A stretch of 64,000 nt of DNA from Pseudomonas sp. B21-048 (GCF_024748615.1 NZ_CP087168.1:186001-250000); one strand, 5' to 3'; positions 9,152 through 18,474 are shown, counted from the stretch's first letter. Notes: a model not told the origin generated them from the sequence alone. Numbers and translations: made by a program.

Positions 9152-9300
9152 CGGCACAAATCTCAAAGGGCGTGCCGCTATATCGACAGCGGCCAGAATG
9201 AAGCCCGCCTGAATGGCGAAGTGTCTTTGAGATAGGGGATTTGGAACGAAGTTCCCGCGTTGGGGGAAGGGGACCTGCTGAGCGGTATGGCTGCTTGAAT

Positions 9301-9335
9301 TGACGACGCGTTTTTATAGATGAAACGCGTCGTCA
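9301..9335. other. long perfect hairpin between desA and the cyclase gene
   Basis: TGACGACGCGTTT and AAACGCGTCGTCA are perfect 13-base arms around a 9-base loop. On the minus strand it lies after desA and 150 bases before the cyclase start. No T-run follows, so it may be a Rho-assisted terminator, an mRNA stabiliser, or a protein site. A degenerate REP-like GGGAGCAAGCTCCC follows at about 9361-9374. Confidence 0.6.
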
Positions 9336-9439
9336 GGTTTTGCGCCTGCTGGGCAGCCGAGCGGGAGCAAGCTCCCTCGCCACAGGCAGGCCCTTATCAC
9401 AGGCTAACCACTCAGCAAGGGCAAGCCCTCGCTAGAGGA

Positions 9440-10624
9440 TCAGGCGTTGGCGGGGCGCAGGGAGTAGGTTTTCAACTGGTCGGCGAAGTCGCGCAGGGAT
9501 TGAATCCCGCTGGCCTCGGCCTCGTGCACCCAATCCTTGATGGCGGCCAGCATGTCGTGGCCATTTGAGCTGGTCTTGACCCAGATCTGCTGCAAGGCCA
9601 GACGTTTTTCGTAAATGACTTTCAGCGCTTGGCTGTGCTCGAGCATGGTCTGGATGCGCACGTGATGTTTGTCGTCCAGCAGACTGGTTTCCCGCGACAG
9701 CAAACGCTTGGCCCGGTGGAACTGGTGGCGGACCGAATGATCGACCTTTTCCAGCTCTTGCTTGACCAGCGGCGCGATCACCAGCTTGCGGTACTGGGCC
9801 ATGATCTGGAAGCGGTTGTTGAGGATCGCCATGGCAGTGTCCATGTCCAGGCTGCCTTTGCCTTCGACACGGTGAGCGATGGGCGCGACCCGCTGGACTT
9901 TGGCCAGACGCAGGAAGCTGAAGACCTGGATCCAGGCCCAGCCGAGGTCGAACTCCCACTTCTTCACCGACAGTTTGGCCGAGTTAGGGTAAGTGTGATG
10001 GTTGTTATGCAGTTCTTCGCCGCCGATCAGGATGCCCCAGGGCACCAGATTGGTCGCCGCATCACGGCATTCGAAGTTGCGGTAGCCGATGGCATGGCCC
10101 AGGCCATTGACTACGCCGGCAGCCCATACCGGGATCCACATCATCTGGATGGCCCAGATGGTGATGCCAATGGTGCCGAACAGCAGCAGGTCGATGATGC
10201 CCATGATCGCCACGCCCAGTAGTGGAAAGCGGCTGTAGAGGTTGCGTTCGATCCAGTCTTCGGGGCAGTTCTTACCGTAGATGCGCAGGGTTTCAGGGTT
10301 CTCCGCTTCAGCGCGGTACAGCTCGGCGCCTTTGCGCAGAACGGTGGACAATCCCTTGATGACCGGGCTGTGCGGGTCATCGACGGTTTCGCATTTGGCG
10401 TGATGCTTGCGGTGGATAGCCGTCCACTCGCGGGTGTTCTGTGCGGTGGTCAACCACAGCCAGAAGCGGAAAAAATGTTTCAGGCCGGCATTGAGCTCGA
10501 GCGAGCGATGGGCTGAATAGCGATGCAAATAGACTGTGACACCGACGATCGTCACGTGGGTCATCAGCAGGGTGACTGCCACCAGTGACCAGGGTGATAA
10601 GCCAAGAAAACCTTCGTACCACAT
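9440..10624 (-). CDS. desA: delta-9 fatty acid desaturase, membrane di-iron type
   Basis: This enzyme puts a cis double bond into acyl chains aerobically at the inner membrane; Pseudomonas DesA is described as acting on phospholipid acyl chains. All three histidine boxes of the family are present: HRYSAH (H34-H39), HRKHH (H71-H75) and HNNHH in GGEELHNNHHTYPNSAKLS. Hydrophobic segments flank the boxes (residues 12-32 and about 135-175). The 394-residue length and the long helical C-terminal tail match Pseudomonas DesA. It is transcribed alone on the minus strand. Neighbouring oscA-sbp-cys genes match the PA0280-PA0286 order as I recall it. Confidence 0.92.
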   Translation of the reverse strand: MWYEGFLGLSPWSLVAVTLLMTHVTIVGVTVYLHRYSAHRSLELNAGLKHFFRFWLWLTTAQNTREWTAIHRKHHAKCETVDDPHSPVIKGLSTVLRKGAELYRAEAENPETLRIYGKNCPEDWIERNLYSRFPLLGVAIMGIIDLLLFGTIGITIWAIQMMWIPVWAAGVVNGLGHAIGYRNFECRDAATNLVPWGILIGGEELHNNHHTYPNSAKLSVKKWEFDLGWAWIQVFSFLRLAKVQRVAPIAHRVEGKGSLDMDTAMAILNNRFQIMAQYRKLVIAPLVKQELEKVDHSVRHQFHRAKRLLSRETSLLDDKHHVRIQTMLEHSQALKVIYEKRLALQQIWVKTSSNGHDMLAAIKDWVHEAEASGIQSLRDFADQLKTYSLRPANA

Positions 10625-10759
10625 AGCCTATATAACCCTCGAAAAAGAAAAAACAGCCATCGCATTATCACTAAGCTCACAGATAAAACCAGCCGCCCTT
10701 TCAGATAAGAATGGCTGGATGTTTCTTTAATTTATAGTTCCAGTCTTTTTTGTAGGGAT

Positions 10760-11011
10760 ATGGATGGCTCTAATGTCAGCCTGTATCGCGATGCCTTGCG
10801 TGCGGCGCTGCTCTACGTGGTGCCTTTCCGTAGCCTTGCTCCAGTTTAGTGGCTATTTATTGAGCAGGTTTTTCGATGGTTTACCGACCTGCTGCGCTGG
10901 CAACTGATCAACGGTTCTGTCTGGGTGTTGTTCAGCGCCGGGCTGATCTTCATTGTGCGGGCATGTTTGTCTCGATGCCTGGGGCGTCAGTGCCAAGTTG
11001 AGCGAGCGTAA
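10760..11011 (+). pseudogene. small membrane-protein gene broken by an in-frame TAG
   Basis: One frame of 84 codons runs from ATG 10760 (preceded by TAGGGA) to TAA 11011 and is interrupted only by TAG at 10847-10849. The part before the stop reads VSLYRDALRAALLYVVPF. The part after it contains a plausible membrane segment (INGSVWVLFSAGLIFIVRA) and a basic tail. Coding-like composition on both sides of one stop suggests a recent nonsense mutation in a protein of about 83 residues, or a relic of a larger one. I do not recognise the family. It could also be chance. Confidence 0.4.
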
Positions 11012-11138
11012 TGCAGGCCGGGGACGTTTGCGTCAGGCGACTAACGATTGGATGTGATCTGCTTTTTGTGTGCCCTTGAAAGTAGCGACCTCCGCAACTC
11101 CTTGCTCCCGCCAAATAATATTTTTTGGTTATATAAAA

Positions 11139-11163
11139 ATTCTTAAATAGTCTTTTTAAGAAT
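11139..11163. promoter_or_regulatory. AT-rich inverted repeat upstream of oscA-sbp-cys (possible CysB site)
   Basis: ATTCTTAAA-TAGTCTT-TTTAAGAAT has perfect 9-base arms in a strongly AT-rich stretch about 80 bases before oscA. LysR-type CysB binds AT-rich sites of this style before sulfate-starvation genes in Pseudomonas. Assigning CysB is inference. Confidence 0.5.
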
Positions 11164-11244
11164 ATCAGTGCCTATCTACTATTGCCCCTACGCCGTAAGC
11201 AGTGCCCGTCACTGCCAGGCATATCTCATTAAAGGAGCAGCACC

Positions 11245-11427
11245 ATGAGCGCATCCCTACGTAGTGTTGACGGGCAGGACGAAGCCACCATTTTGCGGGA
11301 GATCCAGAGCGCCTTGCGCGATCTGCGTTTTGGCGCGGTGGAAATCACCGTGCATAACGCCCAAGTGGTTCAGATCGAACGCAAAGAGAAGTTCCGTTTG
11401 CAGCAGCCGGGCAATAAACCGGGCTGA
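11245..11427 (+). CDS. oscA: OscA/YezD-type small protein (DUF2292)
   Basis: This 60-residue protein matches the short DUF2292 pattern: an N-terminal helix (ILREIQSALRDLRFGAVEI) then a beta hairpin with VEITVHNAQVVQIERKEKFR. A perfect AAAGGAG site precedes the ATG. In several Pseudomonas this gene heads the sulfate-transport operon. In P. corrugata it was named oscA after a mutant affected in organosulfur use and chromate resistance. The biochemical function is unknown. It is followed by sbp, with only a hairpin repeat in between. Confidence 0.8.
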   Translation: MSASLRSVDGQDEATILREIQSALRDLRFGAVEITVHNAQVVQIERKEKFRLQQPGNKPG

Positions 11428-11431
11428 GGCG

Positions 11432-11512
11432 AAAGATCAGAAGATCGTCCGAACGCGGCCCGAGCCTTCGGCAGCTCCTGCGGGAGACTGATGTAAAGGC
11501 TGCGATCTTCGA
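11432..11512. repeat. palindromic repeat, family C
   Basis: AAAGATC...GATCGTCC and GCCTTCGGCAGCTCCTGCG...AAGGCTGCGATCTT form an imperfect inverted element between oscA and sbp. Related pieces occur at 22321-22409 and about 41083-41110. In this position it could set different mRNA levels for oscA and sbp. Confidence 0.6.
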
Positions 11513-11576
11513 ACAGGCAACCCGTTCCAGACCATAAGAAAAAGCCAATACACCAAGAATTCCAGGAGCTTTCACC

Positions 11577-12590
11577 ATGTCGTCGATTCGTCATTTTGCT
11601 TTGGCCGCCCTGGCCAGTGCCCTTTTTGCTGGTTCCGCGGTTGCCAAGGATTACGAACTGCTCAACGTGTCGTATGACCCGACCCGTGAGCTGTACCAGG
11701 AGTACAACGCCGAGTTCATCAACTTCTGGAAAAAAGACCACGCTGGCGACAATGTGAAAATCCAGCAGTCCCACGGTGGTTCGGGCAAGCAGGGCCGGGC
11801 GGTGATCGACGGTCTGCGGGCCGACGTGGTGACCCTGGCCCTGGCCGGTGACATCGATGAAGTCGCCAAACTCGGCAAGAGCCTCCCGGTCGACTGGCAG
11901 AAGCGTCTGCCGGAGGCGAGCACGCCTTACACCTCGACCATCGTGTTCCTGGTGCGCAAAGGCAATCCGAAAGGCATCAAGGACTGGGGCGACCTGACCA
12001 AGAACGGCGTGGAAGTCATCACCCCGAACCCGAAAACCTCCGGCGGCGCACGCTGGAACTTCCTCGCGGCCTGGGCCTATGGCCTGAAAGCCAACGGCGG
12101 TAACGAAGCCAAGGCCAAAGAGTACGTGCAGACCCTGTTCAAGCACGTACCTGTGCTGGACACCGGTGCTCGTGGTTCGACCATCACCTTCGTCAACAAC
12201 GGTCAGGGCGATGTGTTGCTGGCCTGGGAAAACGAAGCCTTCCTGGCGTTGAAAGAAGACGGCGGCGCCGACAAATTCGACATCGTCGTGCCTTCGCTGT
12301 CGATCCTGGCCGAACCACCGGTGGCCGTGGTCGACAAGAATGCCGAGAAAAAGGGCAACACCGACATCGCCGAGGCGTACCTCAAGCACCTGTACAGCCC
12401 GGCCGGCCAGGAAATCGCAGCGAAAAACTTCTATCGTCCACGTGACAAAGAGGTGGCCGCCAAATACGCCAAGCAGTTCCCGACACTGGAGCTGGTGACT
12501 ATCGACAAGGACTTCGGTGGCTGGAAAACCGCGCAACCGAAATTCTTCAATGACGGCGGCGTGTTCGACCAGATTTATCAGGCGCAGTAA
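11577..12590 (+). CDS. sbp: periplasmic sulfate-binding protein
   Basis: Binds sulfate (and often thiosulfate) in the periplasm and hands it to CysTWA. The 337-residue protein begins with a Sec signal peptide ending near SAVAKD (about residue 23). It has the family signature [18 protein letters not shown], whose Ser/Gly turn holds the oxyanion, and [13 protein letters not shown]. The ribosome site is AGGAG. Located between oscA and cysT, so it is part of the sulfate-starvation operon. Confidence 0.95.
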   Translation: MSSIRHFALAALASALFAGSAVAKDYELLNVSYDPTRELYQEYNAEFINFWKKDHAGDNVKIQQSHGGSGKQGRAVIDGLRADVVTLALAGDIDEVAKLGKSLPVDWQKRLPEASTPYTSTIVFLVRKGNPKGIKDWGDLTKNGVEVITPNPKTSGGARWNFLAAWAYGLKANGGNEAKAKEYVQTLFKHVPVLDTGARGSTITFVNNGQGDVLLAWENEAFLALKEDGGADKFDIVVPSLSILAEPPVAVVDKNAEKKGNTDIAEAYLKHLYSPAGQEIAAKNFYRPRDKEVAAKYAKQFPTLELVTIDKDFGGWKTAQPKFFNDGGVFDQIYQAQ

Positions 12591-12622
12591 TCTGAAAATA
12601 CTGGTCAGTTAAGTGCAATCCA

Positions 12623-12652
12623 TGTGGGAGCGGCGGTGCGGCGATCCCACAG
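12623..12652 (+). repeat. short REP-like hairpin between sbp and cysT
   Basis: TGTGGGA-N-TCCCACA arms enclose a GC-rich loop. It lies 33 bases after sbp. REP hairpins after a binding-protein gene often protect its mRNA, giving more binding protein than permease; that role here is inferred. Confidence 0.6.
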
Positions 12653-12736
12653 GTTTCGCATCTTAACTGACGGGCATTAGCCAACAGGCCCCAATTTCAC
12701 CGTCGGGGCTTAGCGCATTTTCAACCAAGGACTTTT

Positions 12737-13555
12737 ATGTCACGTCGTATCTCCCCTGTCATACCCGGCTTCGGGCTGACGCTGGGTTACACCTTGGTGT
12801 ACCTCAGCCTGATTGTGCTCATTCCACTGGCGGCGATGTTCGTGCATGCCGCTCAACTTACCTGGGATCAGTTCTGGGCCATCATCTCGGCGCCACGGGT
12901 GCTGGCGGCACTGAAGCTGAGCTTCGGCACCGCGCTTTATGCCGCGATCATCAACGGCATCATCGGCACGCTGCTGGCCTGGGTGCTGGTGCGCTACACG
13001 TTCCCGGGACGCAAAGTCATCGACGCGATGATCGACCTGCCCTTTGCTTTGCCCACCGCGGTGGCCGGTATCGCGCTGACCGCGCTGTATACCCCTACTG
13101 GTCTGGTGGGTCAGTTCGCGGCGGACCTGGGTTTCAAGATCGCCTACACCCCCCTCGGCATCACGCTGGCGCTGACTTTTGTGACGCTTCCATTCGTAGT
13201 ACGTACGGTACAGCCTGTACTGGCTGATATCCCGCGTGAAGTGGAGGAAGCGGCGGCTTGCCTCGGGGCGAAACCGTTACAGGTTTTTCGCCATATTCTG
13301 GTGCCCGCGCTGTTGCCAGCCTGGCTGACAGGGTTTGCTTTGGCCTTTGCCCGCGGGGTCGGCGAGTATGGTTCGGTGATTTTCATCGCCGGCAACATGC
13401 CGATGAAAACCGAAATTCTGCCGCTGCTGATCATGGTCAAGCTCGACCAGTACGATTACACCGGCGCCACCTCCATTGGTGTACTGATGCTGGTGGTTTC
13501 CTTTGTCCTGTTGCTGCTGATCAACTTGCTGCAGCGGCGCATCGAAACCCCATAA
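12737..13555 (+). CDS. cysT: sulfate/thiosulfate ABC transporter permease CysT
   Basis: Inner-membrane subunit of the sulfate importer, 272 residues with about six membrane helices. The BPD permease motif that docks the ATPase is present as [21 protein letters not shown] (EAA-x3-G; about residues 171-191). The ribosome site AAGGA stands before the ATG. It lies 13 bases upstream of cysW. Also called cysU in E. coli. Confidence 0.95.
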   Translation: MSRRISPVIPGFGLTLGYTLVYLSLIVLIPLAAMFVHAAQLTWDQFWAIISAPRVLAALKLSFGTALYAAIINGIIGTLLAWVLVRYTFPGRKVIDAMIDLPFALPTAVAGIALTALYTPTGLVGQFAADLGFKIAYTPLGITLALTFVTLPFVVRTVQPVLADIPREVEEAAACLGAKPLQVFRHILVPALLPAWLTGFALAFARGVGEYGSVIFIAGNMPMKTEILPLLIMVKLDQYDYTGATSIGVLMLVVSFVLLLLINLLQRRIETP

Positions 13556-13568
13556 GGAGGCGCGAATC

Positions 13569-14438
13569 ATGTCCCAATCGTCTATTGCAGCTGCCTCCTC
13601 GAACGCCTCCCGCCGTGGCAGTGCCACGTCGCGGCGAATCCTCATCGGCCTCGGCTGGCTGGTCTTCACACTGTTTTTGTTATTGCCGTTGTTCATCGTG
13701 GTGTCCCAGGGCCTGAAGCTGGGCCTGGGTGCATTCTTCACCGCGATCTTCGAGCCAGACGCCTTGTCGGCGTTGAAACTCACCGTGATCGCCGTGCTGA
13801 TTTCGGTGCCGTTGAACCTGGTGTTCGGTGTCAGCGCGGCGTGGTGCGTGAGCAAATACTCGTTCCGCGGCAAGAGCATGCTGGTGACCCTGATCGACCT
13901 GCCTTTCTCGGTGTCGCCGGTGATTGCCGGTCTGGTCTACGTGTTGATGTTCGGCGCTCAGGGGCTGTTCGGCCCGTGGTTGCAGGATCACGACATCCAG
14001 ATCGTGTTCGCCTTGCCGGGCATCGTGTTGGCGACGATTTTCGTCACCGTGCCGTTCGTGGCCCGTGAATTGATTCCGCTGATGCAGGAACAAGGCACTC
14101 AGGAAGAAGAGGCCGCGCGTCTGCTTGGCGCCAATGGCTGGCAGATGTTCTGGCACGTCACCGTTCCCAATATCAAATGGGGCCTGATCTATGGCGTGGT
14201 GCTGTGTACGGCCCGGGCCATGGGTGAGTTCGGTGCGGTGTCGGTGGTTTCCGGGCACATTCGCGGGGTGACCAACACCCTGCCGCTGCACGTCGAGATC
14301 CTCTACAACGAATACAACCACGTGGCCGCGTTCGCCGTGGCGAGCCTGTTGCTGATCCTGGCGCTCTTCATCCTGCTGCTCAAGCAGTGGAGCGAAAACC
14401 GTATTAACCGCCTGCGCGCCAGCGCCGCGGAGGAATAA
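13569..14438 (+). CDS. cysW: sulfate/thiosulfate ABC transporter permease CysW
   Basis: Second membrane subunit, pairing with CysT. The 289-residue protein has about six helices after a Ser/Ala-rich cytoplasmic N-terminus. The EAA loop reads [22 protein letters not shown] strong AAGGAGG site lies in the 13-base gap after cysT, indicating coupled translation. cysA follows after three bases. Confidence 0.95.
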   Translation: MSQSSIAAASSNASRRGSATSRRILIGLGWLVFTLFLLLPLFIVVSQGLKLGLGAFFTAIFEPDALSALKLTVIAVLISVPLNLVFGVSAAWCVSKYSFRGKSMLVTLIDLPFSVSPVIAGLVYVLMFGAQGLFGPWLQDHDIQIVFALPGIVLATIFVTVPFVARELIPLMQEQGTQEEEAARLLGANGWQMFWHVTVPNIKWGLIYGVVLCTARAMGEFGAVSVVSGHIRGVTNTLPLHVEILYNEYNHVAAFAVASLLLILALFILLLKQWSENRINRLRASAAEE

Positions 14439-14441
14439 GTC

Positions 14442-15431
14442 ATGTCGATCGAAGTGCGTAACGTCAGCAAGAACTTTCACGCGTTCAAGGCGCTGGACAA
14501 CATCAGCCTGGACATTCAAAGCGGCGAGCTGGTGGCGCTGCTGGGGCCGTCCGGCTGCGGCAAAACCACGTTGCTGCGAATCATCGCCGGCCTGGAAACC
14601 CCGGATCAGGGCAACATCGTGTTCCATGGCGAAGACGTTTCCGGCCACGACGTGCGTGATCGAAATGTCGGTTTCGTGTTCCAGCACTACGCCCTGTTCC
14701 GCCACATGACGGTGTTCGATAACGTCGCGTTCGGCCTGCGTATGAAGCCGAAAAACCAGCGTCCGAATGAAAGCCAGATCGCGGTGAAAGTCCACGAACT
14801 GCTGAACATGGTGCAGCTGGATTGGTTGGCCGATCGCTACCCGGAACAACTCTCTGGTGGCCAGCGTCAGCGCATCGCGTTGGCCCGTGCCTTGGCGGTG
14901 GAGCCGAAAGTTTTGCTGCTCGACGAACCCTTCGGCGCGCTCGACGCCAAGGTCCGCAAGGAGCTGCGTCGCTGGCTCGCACGTCTGCACGAAGACATCA
15001 ACCTGACCTCGGTATTCGTGACCCACGACCAGGAAGAAGCGATGGAAGTCGCCGACCGTATCGTGGTGATGAACAAGGGCGTGATCGAGCAGATTGGCTC
15101 ACCGGGCGACGTCTACGAAAACCCGGCCAGCGATTTCGTTTATCACTTCCTCGGCGATTCGAACCGTCTGCATTTGGGTGAAGACCGGCACGTGCTGTTC
15201 CGGCCGCACGAAGTGTCGCTGTCGCGGCATGAACTGGAAGATCACCACGCGGCTGAAGTGCGCGATATTCGTCCGCTGGGCGCGACGACGCGGGTGACGT
15301 TGAAGGTCGAAGGCCAGAGCGAGCTGATCGAAGCGGAAGTGGTGAAGGATCACGACAGCCTGGTTGGCTTGGCGAAGGGGGAGACGTTGTTCTTCAAGCC
15401 CAAGGTCTGGCAGAAAGTCGCCAACCTTTAA
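14442..15431 (+). CDS. cysA: sulfate/thiosulfate ABC transporter ATP-binding protein
   Basis: The ATPase that powers sulfate import. In 329 residues it shows Walker [10 protein letters not shown] (about 35-43), the signature [16 protein letters not shown], Walker [12 protein letters not shown], and the switch histidine in [12 protein letters not shown]-terminal TOBE-like domain begins around residue 240. It ends the operon; a bidirectional REP pair follows immediately and separates it from the convergent DUF962 gene. Confidence 0.95.
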   Translation: MSIEVRNVSKNFHAFKALDNISLDIQSGELVALLGPSGCGKTTLLRIIAGLETPDQGNIVFHGEDVSGHDVRDRNVGFVFQHYALFRHMTVFDNVAFGLRMKPKNQRPNESQIAVKVHELLNMVQLDWLADRYPEQLSGGQRQRIALARALAVEPKVLLLDEPFGALDAKVRKELRRWLARLHEDINLTSVFVTHDQEEAMEVADRIVVMNKGVIEQIGSPGDVYENPASDFVYHFLGDSNRLHLGEDRHVLFRPHEVSLSRHELEDHHAAEVRDIRPLGATTRVTLKVEGQSELIEAEVVKDHDSLVGLAKGETLFFKPKVWQKVANL

Positions 15432-15434
15432 AAG

Positions 15435-15512
15435 CTTCGCGGGCAAGCCTCGCTCCTACAGTGATTTGTGTCGTACATACAATCCTGTAGGAGCGAGGCT
15501 TGCCCGCGAAGG
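15435..15512. repeat. REP pair, family B (between convergent genes)
   Basis: CTTCGCGGGCAAGCCTCGCT and the reverse AGCGAGGCTTGCCCGCGAAG face each other across about 38 bases, forming a long hairpin. It starts three bases after cysA and ends four before the DUF962 stop, so it probably also terminates both transcripts. Other copies: 17369, 30334, 47423. Confidence 0.9.
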
Positions 15513-15516
15513 CGTC

Positions 15517-16035
15517 TTACGTTGCTGCGTTTTTCTGACGCAAACGCACCCCCCCCACCCGCGTCTCGATCTGCTCTTTCAGCTCATGCCGCAACCCGAG
15601 CAAAAACGCCAACTCGACCACCACAAACAACGGCCCGACAATCAACCCCGTCACGTCATCGACAAACGCCGGTTTGCGTCCCTCGTAATGATGGCCGACA
15701 AACTGAATCGCCCATCCCACCACAAACATCCCGATGCCGCTGGCCAGCCAGACCAGCGTACTTTGCTGCGCGAGAACGTGACCCGCCCAAATGCAAAGAC
15801 CGAGCAACACGGTCATCAACACCCCAAGACGCACCTCCAGGCGCAGGTAAAACCACGCCGATGCGATTGCGATCAGCACCGCCGGCGAAACCCAGCCTGC
15901 GCCCCATTGCGGCCGCGACAGCAACACTGTAACGGCCACTACAATCAGCGGGATACCGATAAAGTGGCTGGCGATATTGCGCGGGTCACGGTGGTAGGCG
16001 GCGTATTGACTGAGATGGTCAACGAGGCTTTTCAT
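15517..16035 (-). CDS. Mpo1-like / DUF962 membrane protein
   Basis: This 172-residue protein has about four hydrophobic helices and the conserved histidines of the Mpo1 (yeast YGL010w) family: YHRDPRNIASHFIGIP near the N-terminus and VGHHYEGRKPA in the middle. Yeast Mpo1 is an iron-dependent dioxygenase in alpha-oxidation of 2-hydroxy fatty acids. Bacterial members are uncharacterised, so that activity here is only possible. AGGAGGAAT precedes the ATG. It is convergent with cysA and divergent from the Crp-like gene. Confidence 0.85.
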   Translation of the reverse strand: MKSLVDHLSQYAAYHRDPRNIASHFIGIPLIVVAVTVLLSRPQWGAGWVSPAVLIAIASAWFYLRLEVRLGVLMTVLLGLCIWAGHVLAQQSTLVWLASGIGMFVVGWAIQFVGHHYEGRKPAFVDDVTGLIVGPLFVVVELAFLLGLRHELKEQIETRVGGVRLRQKNAAT

Positions 16036-16119
16036 TGTTATTCCTCCTGTAGGGTGATGGATGATGCTCCAGGCTTCATCCTCGTTCTGTCAGCCAAGCG
16101 ACAATCTCCAGGAGTTTTC

Positions 16120-16806
16120 ATGGACATGCAGTTTTGGCGTTCGCGCCTGGATACGGGGCAGTGGTTCAGTCATTTACCTGTTCTCTTACAGAATAGTCTG
16201 CTGGCTGCTGCCCGGGTTCGGCGCCTGCCGTCGGGGCAACTGCTATTCAAACGCGGTGATCCGCCGTGCGGGCTGTATGCAGTGCTCGAAGGTTCGGTGC
16301 GCATTGGCGCGGTGAGCGAGCAGGGCAAGGAAGCACTGCTGAGCCTGGTGGAAGCGCCGCACTGGTTCGGCGAAATCTGCCTGTTCGATGGCCAGCCGCG
16401 AACCCACGATGCCTGCGCTGTTGGCCAGTGCACCCTGTTGCACATCCCGCAAATAACGCTGCTGGCGTTGCTCGACGAACACCCGGTGTACTGGCGGCAA
16501 CTGGCGTTGCTGATGAGCCACAAACTGCGCCTGACCTTCATCAACCTCGAACAGCTGAGTCTGATGCCAGCCCCGGCGCGCCTGGCCCATCGTTTGCTGA
16601 TGATCGCCGAGGGTTATGGCGAAATCGCCCCGGCGCGCCGTGTTCTGCAACTGTCTCAGGAGCAACTGGCGTCGATGCTGTCGCTGTCGCGCCAGACCAC
16701 CAACCAGCTCCTCAAGGATTTGCAGGGGCAAGGAATTCTGAATCTCAAGTATGGCGAGATCGAGATTCTGGATGCGCAGCGGTTGCGAGCGTTGGCGGTG
16801 ATTTGA
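16120..16806 (+). CDS. Crp/Fnr-family transcriptional regulator
   Basis: The 228-residue regulator has an N-terminal cyclic-nucleotide-binding-like beta barrel (about residues 20-135) and a C-terminal Crp-type winged helix-turn-helix (recognition region LSQEQLASMLSLSRQTTNQLL, about 178-198). There is no Fnr-type N-terminal cysteine cluster, and the RxxS cAMP contact region reads GQPRTHDACAV, so the ligand is uncertain. The open frame extends far upstream across the antisense of the DUF962 gene. The ATG at 16120 after CCAGGAG is the sensible start. Divergent from DUF962, which it may regulate. Confidence 0.88.
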   Translation: MDMQFWRSRLDTGQWFSHLPVLLQNSLLAAARVRRLPSGQLLFKRGDPPCGLYAVLEGSVRIGAVSEQGKEALLSLVEAPHWFGEICLFDGQPRTHDACAVGQCTLLHIPQITLLALLDEHPVYWRQLALLMSHKLRLTFINLEQLSLMPAPARLAHRLLMIAEGYGEIAPARRVLQLSQEQLASMLSLSRQTTNQLLKDLQGQGILNLKYGEIEILDAQRLRALAVI

Positions 16807-16882
16807 AAAAAGATCGCAGCGGCAGTGGTGGGCTTTATCCGCGAACGCGCCTAGCCTGTGACGACGACAATCGAGGTGTGCC

Positions 16883-17248
16883 ATGCGTGTATTGCTAGTG
16901 GAAGACCAACCCGAGACCGCCAGCCTCCTGGCCAAAGGCCTGAGCGAAGCGAGTTACGCGGTGGATGTGGCGCTCAATGGCATGGACGGCCGGCGCTTTA
17001 TCGAATCCGGCGAATACGAACTGATCATCCTCGACGTGATGCTGCCGGGGCTCAACGGCTGGCAGTTGCTGCAGCAGATCCGCAAGCTCGGCGACACGCC
17101 GGTACTGCTCCTCACCACCAAGGACGGCATCGAAGATCGCCTGCGCGGACTGGAATTGCATGAGGATGATTACCTGCTCAAGCCGTTTGCCGTCAGTGAA
17201 CTCGTGAAGCGAGTGCGCAAGCTGTTGCGGCGAGATCGCGGGCGCTGA
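16883..17248 (+). CDS. receiver-only response regulator (OmpR-like, no DNA-binding domain)
   Basis: This 121-residue protein is a complete receiver domain: acidic pocket E7/D8, phosphoacceptor D51 in ILDVMLPGLNG, the conserved Thr in LLLTTKD and Lys in YLLKPF. The sequence resembles the receiver of heavy-metal-type OmpR regulators (IrlR/CopR) and stops exactly at the linker (VRKLLRRDRGR), where a winged helix would normally follow. No kinase is adjacent. It may act through protein partners or be a truncated OmpR-type regulator; the DNA after it is AT-rich and shows no lost output domain. Confidence 0.8.
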   Translation: MRVLLVEDQPETASLLAKGLSEASYAVDVALNGMDGRRFIESGEYELIILDVMLPGLNGWQLLQQIRKLGDTPVLLLTTKDGIEDRLRGLELHEDDYLLKPFAVSELVKRVRKLLRRDRGR

Positions 17249-17368
17249 GAACGAGTTTCGCCAAAAAAAAATTAGCTGGACTTCGACTTAGTGGTGCACT
17301 AAATACAATGCATATGCGTTTATTTATATGAATTTGCACTGTATATGATGCGAGTATGCGATGGATGC

Positions 17369-17436
17369 CTTCGCGGGCAAGCCTCGCTCCTACAGATGAC
17401 CGCGTATTCCCGTAGGAGCGAGGCTTGCCCGCGAAG
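17369..17436. repeat. REP pair, family B
   Basis: CTTCGCGGGCAAGCCTCGCT at the left and AGCGAGGCTTGCCCGCGAAG at the right, about 28 bases apart. It lies between the receiver gene and the convergent AraC gene; an AT-rich patch (17262-17350) precedes it. Confidence 0.9.
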
Positions 17437-17469
17437 AGGCCGGAACATACAGAACACCTCCCGGATCTG

Positions 17470-18474
17470 TCACCGCAACCCATCCCGAAACTGCCCCGGC
17501 GTCATTCCGGTCCAGCGCTTGAACGCGCGACTGAAGCTGCTGGTGTCTGCGAAACCCAGCAGGTAACTGACCTCGCTTAACGAACATTGCGGGTCGCGCA
17601 GGTGCAGCAGCGCCAGGTTCTCCCGGCTTTCGTTGAGCAACGTATCGAACCGACAACCTTCATCCGCCAAGTGCCGTTGCAGGCTGCGTAAACCCAAATG
17701 CAGCGCATGGGCGATGCACTCGGCCGACGGTTCGCCTTCGGGTAATTGCTCTTCAATGGCGTCGCGAACCTTGCGCTCCCAGGTCAGGGGTTTGAGTTGC
17801 GCCAGGGTACGTTTGAGCACGGTTTCGTCGTGTTCGGCCTGTTCCGGGTTGGCATCGTCCAGGTGACTGTCGAAATCCATCAAGGCGAACTCCAGTCGGT
17901 CTTCGTCGGCGTTGAAATACACCGGGGAGCGGAACATTTTGTGCCATTGATGCGAGTCGGCAGGTTCCGGACGGCGCAGATAAACCGCCAGCGGGGCGTA
18001 GTCACGGCCCAGGCGATTGCGGCAGGTACGCACATAAATCGCCGCAAACGCATCAATGGCTTCGAAGGCTGGCGGGGGGTTGCCTTGGGGGATTTTCAGG
18101 CGGAAGTAGTAGCGATCTTCGGCGCGGATCAGCTCCAGATCCAGCGCGTCGCTGACCACTTGGTGATAACGCACAATGCGCTCGAACACCTCCCGCAGGC
18201 TGCCGCTGGCCACCAACGCATAACCCAACGCATGAAAGGTAGTGGGGCTGACGAAACGCGATACCCGCAAGCCAATCGCCGGATCGCCGCTGACCTGCAC
18301 CGCGATTTGCCACAGGCGCGTGGTGGCGGACAACGGGTAACGGGCGTTCGGGTCGTCCATCAACTGCGGGTCGAGCCCCGCCTGTTGGCACAGGGCGGTG
18401 CTGTCGAGTCCCAACGCATCGAGCTGCTTGCGCAGGGCGCGGGTCCAGCTGGCGAGAGAGGTCGGTTCTGTCAT
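17470..18474 (-). CDS. AraC-family transcriptional regulator
   Basis: The 334-residue regulator has the Arabinose_bd-type N-terminal domain found in OruR/ArgR-like AraC proteins and a C-terminal double helix-turn-helix ending in SEVSYLLGFADTSSFSRAFKRWTGMTPGQFR with the typical PxxFR close. It is divergent from the desaturase/hydroxylase gene at 18573, a pairing common in Pseudomonas, so it probably once activated that gene. Because that target is truncated here, the regulator may now be orphaned. The ATG at 18474 lacks a strong ribosome site. Confidence 0.9.
   Translation of the reverse strand: MTEPTSLASWTRALRKQLDALGLDSTALCQQAGLDPQLMDDPNARYPLSATTRLWQIAVQVSGDPAIGLRVSRFVSPTTFHALGYALVASGSLREVFERIVRYHQVVSDALDLELIRAEDRYYFRLKIPQGNPPPAFEAIDAFAAIYVRTCRNRLGRDYAPLAVYLRRPEPADSHQWHKMFRSPVYFNADEDRLEFALMDFDSHLDDANPEQAEHDETVLKRTLAQLKPLTWERKVRDAIEEQLPEGEPSAECIAHALHLGLRSLQRHLADEGCRFDTLLNESRENLALLHLRDPQCSLSEVSYLLGFADTSSFSRAFKRWTGMTPGQFRDGLR

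Noticed and set aside
13680..15026. 448-codon minus-strand frame over cysW/cysA
   Set aside because: Antisense shadow of two clear transporter genes; no family resemblance.
15364..16119. Upstream extension of the Crp-family frame by about 250 codons
   Set aside because: It runs across the antisense of the DUF962 gene and the REP pair; the ATG at 16120 has a ribosome site and begins a normal-length regulator.
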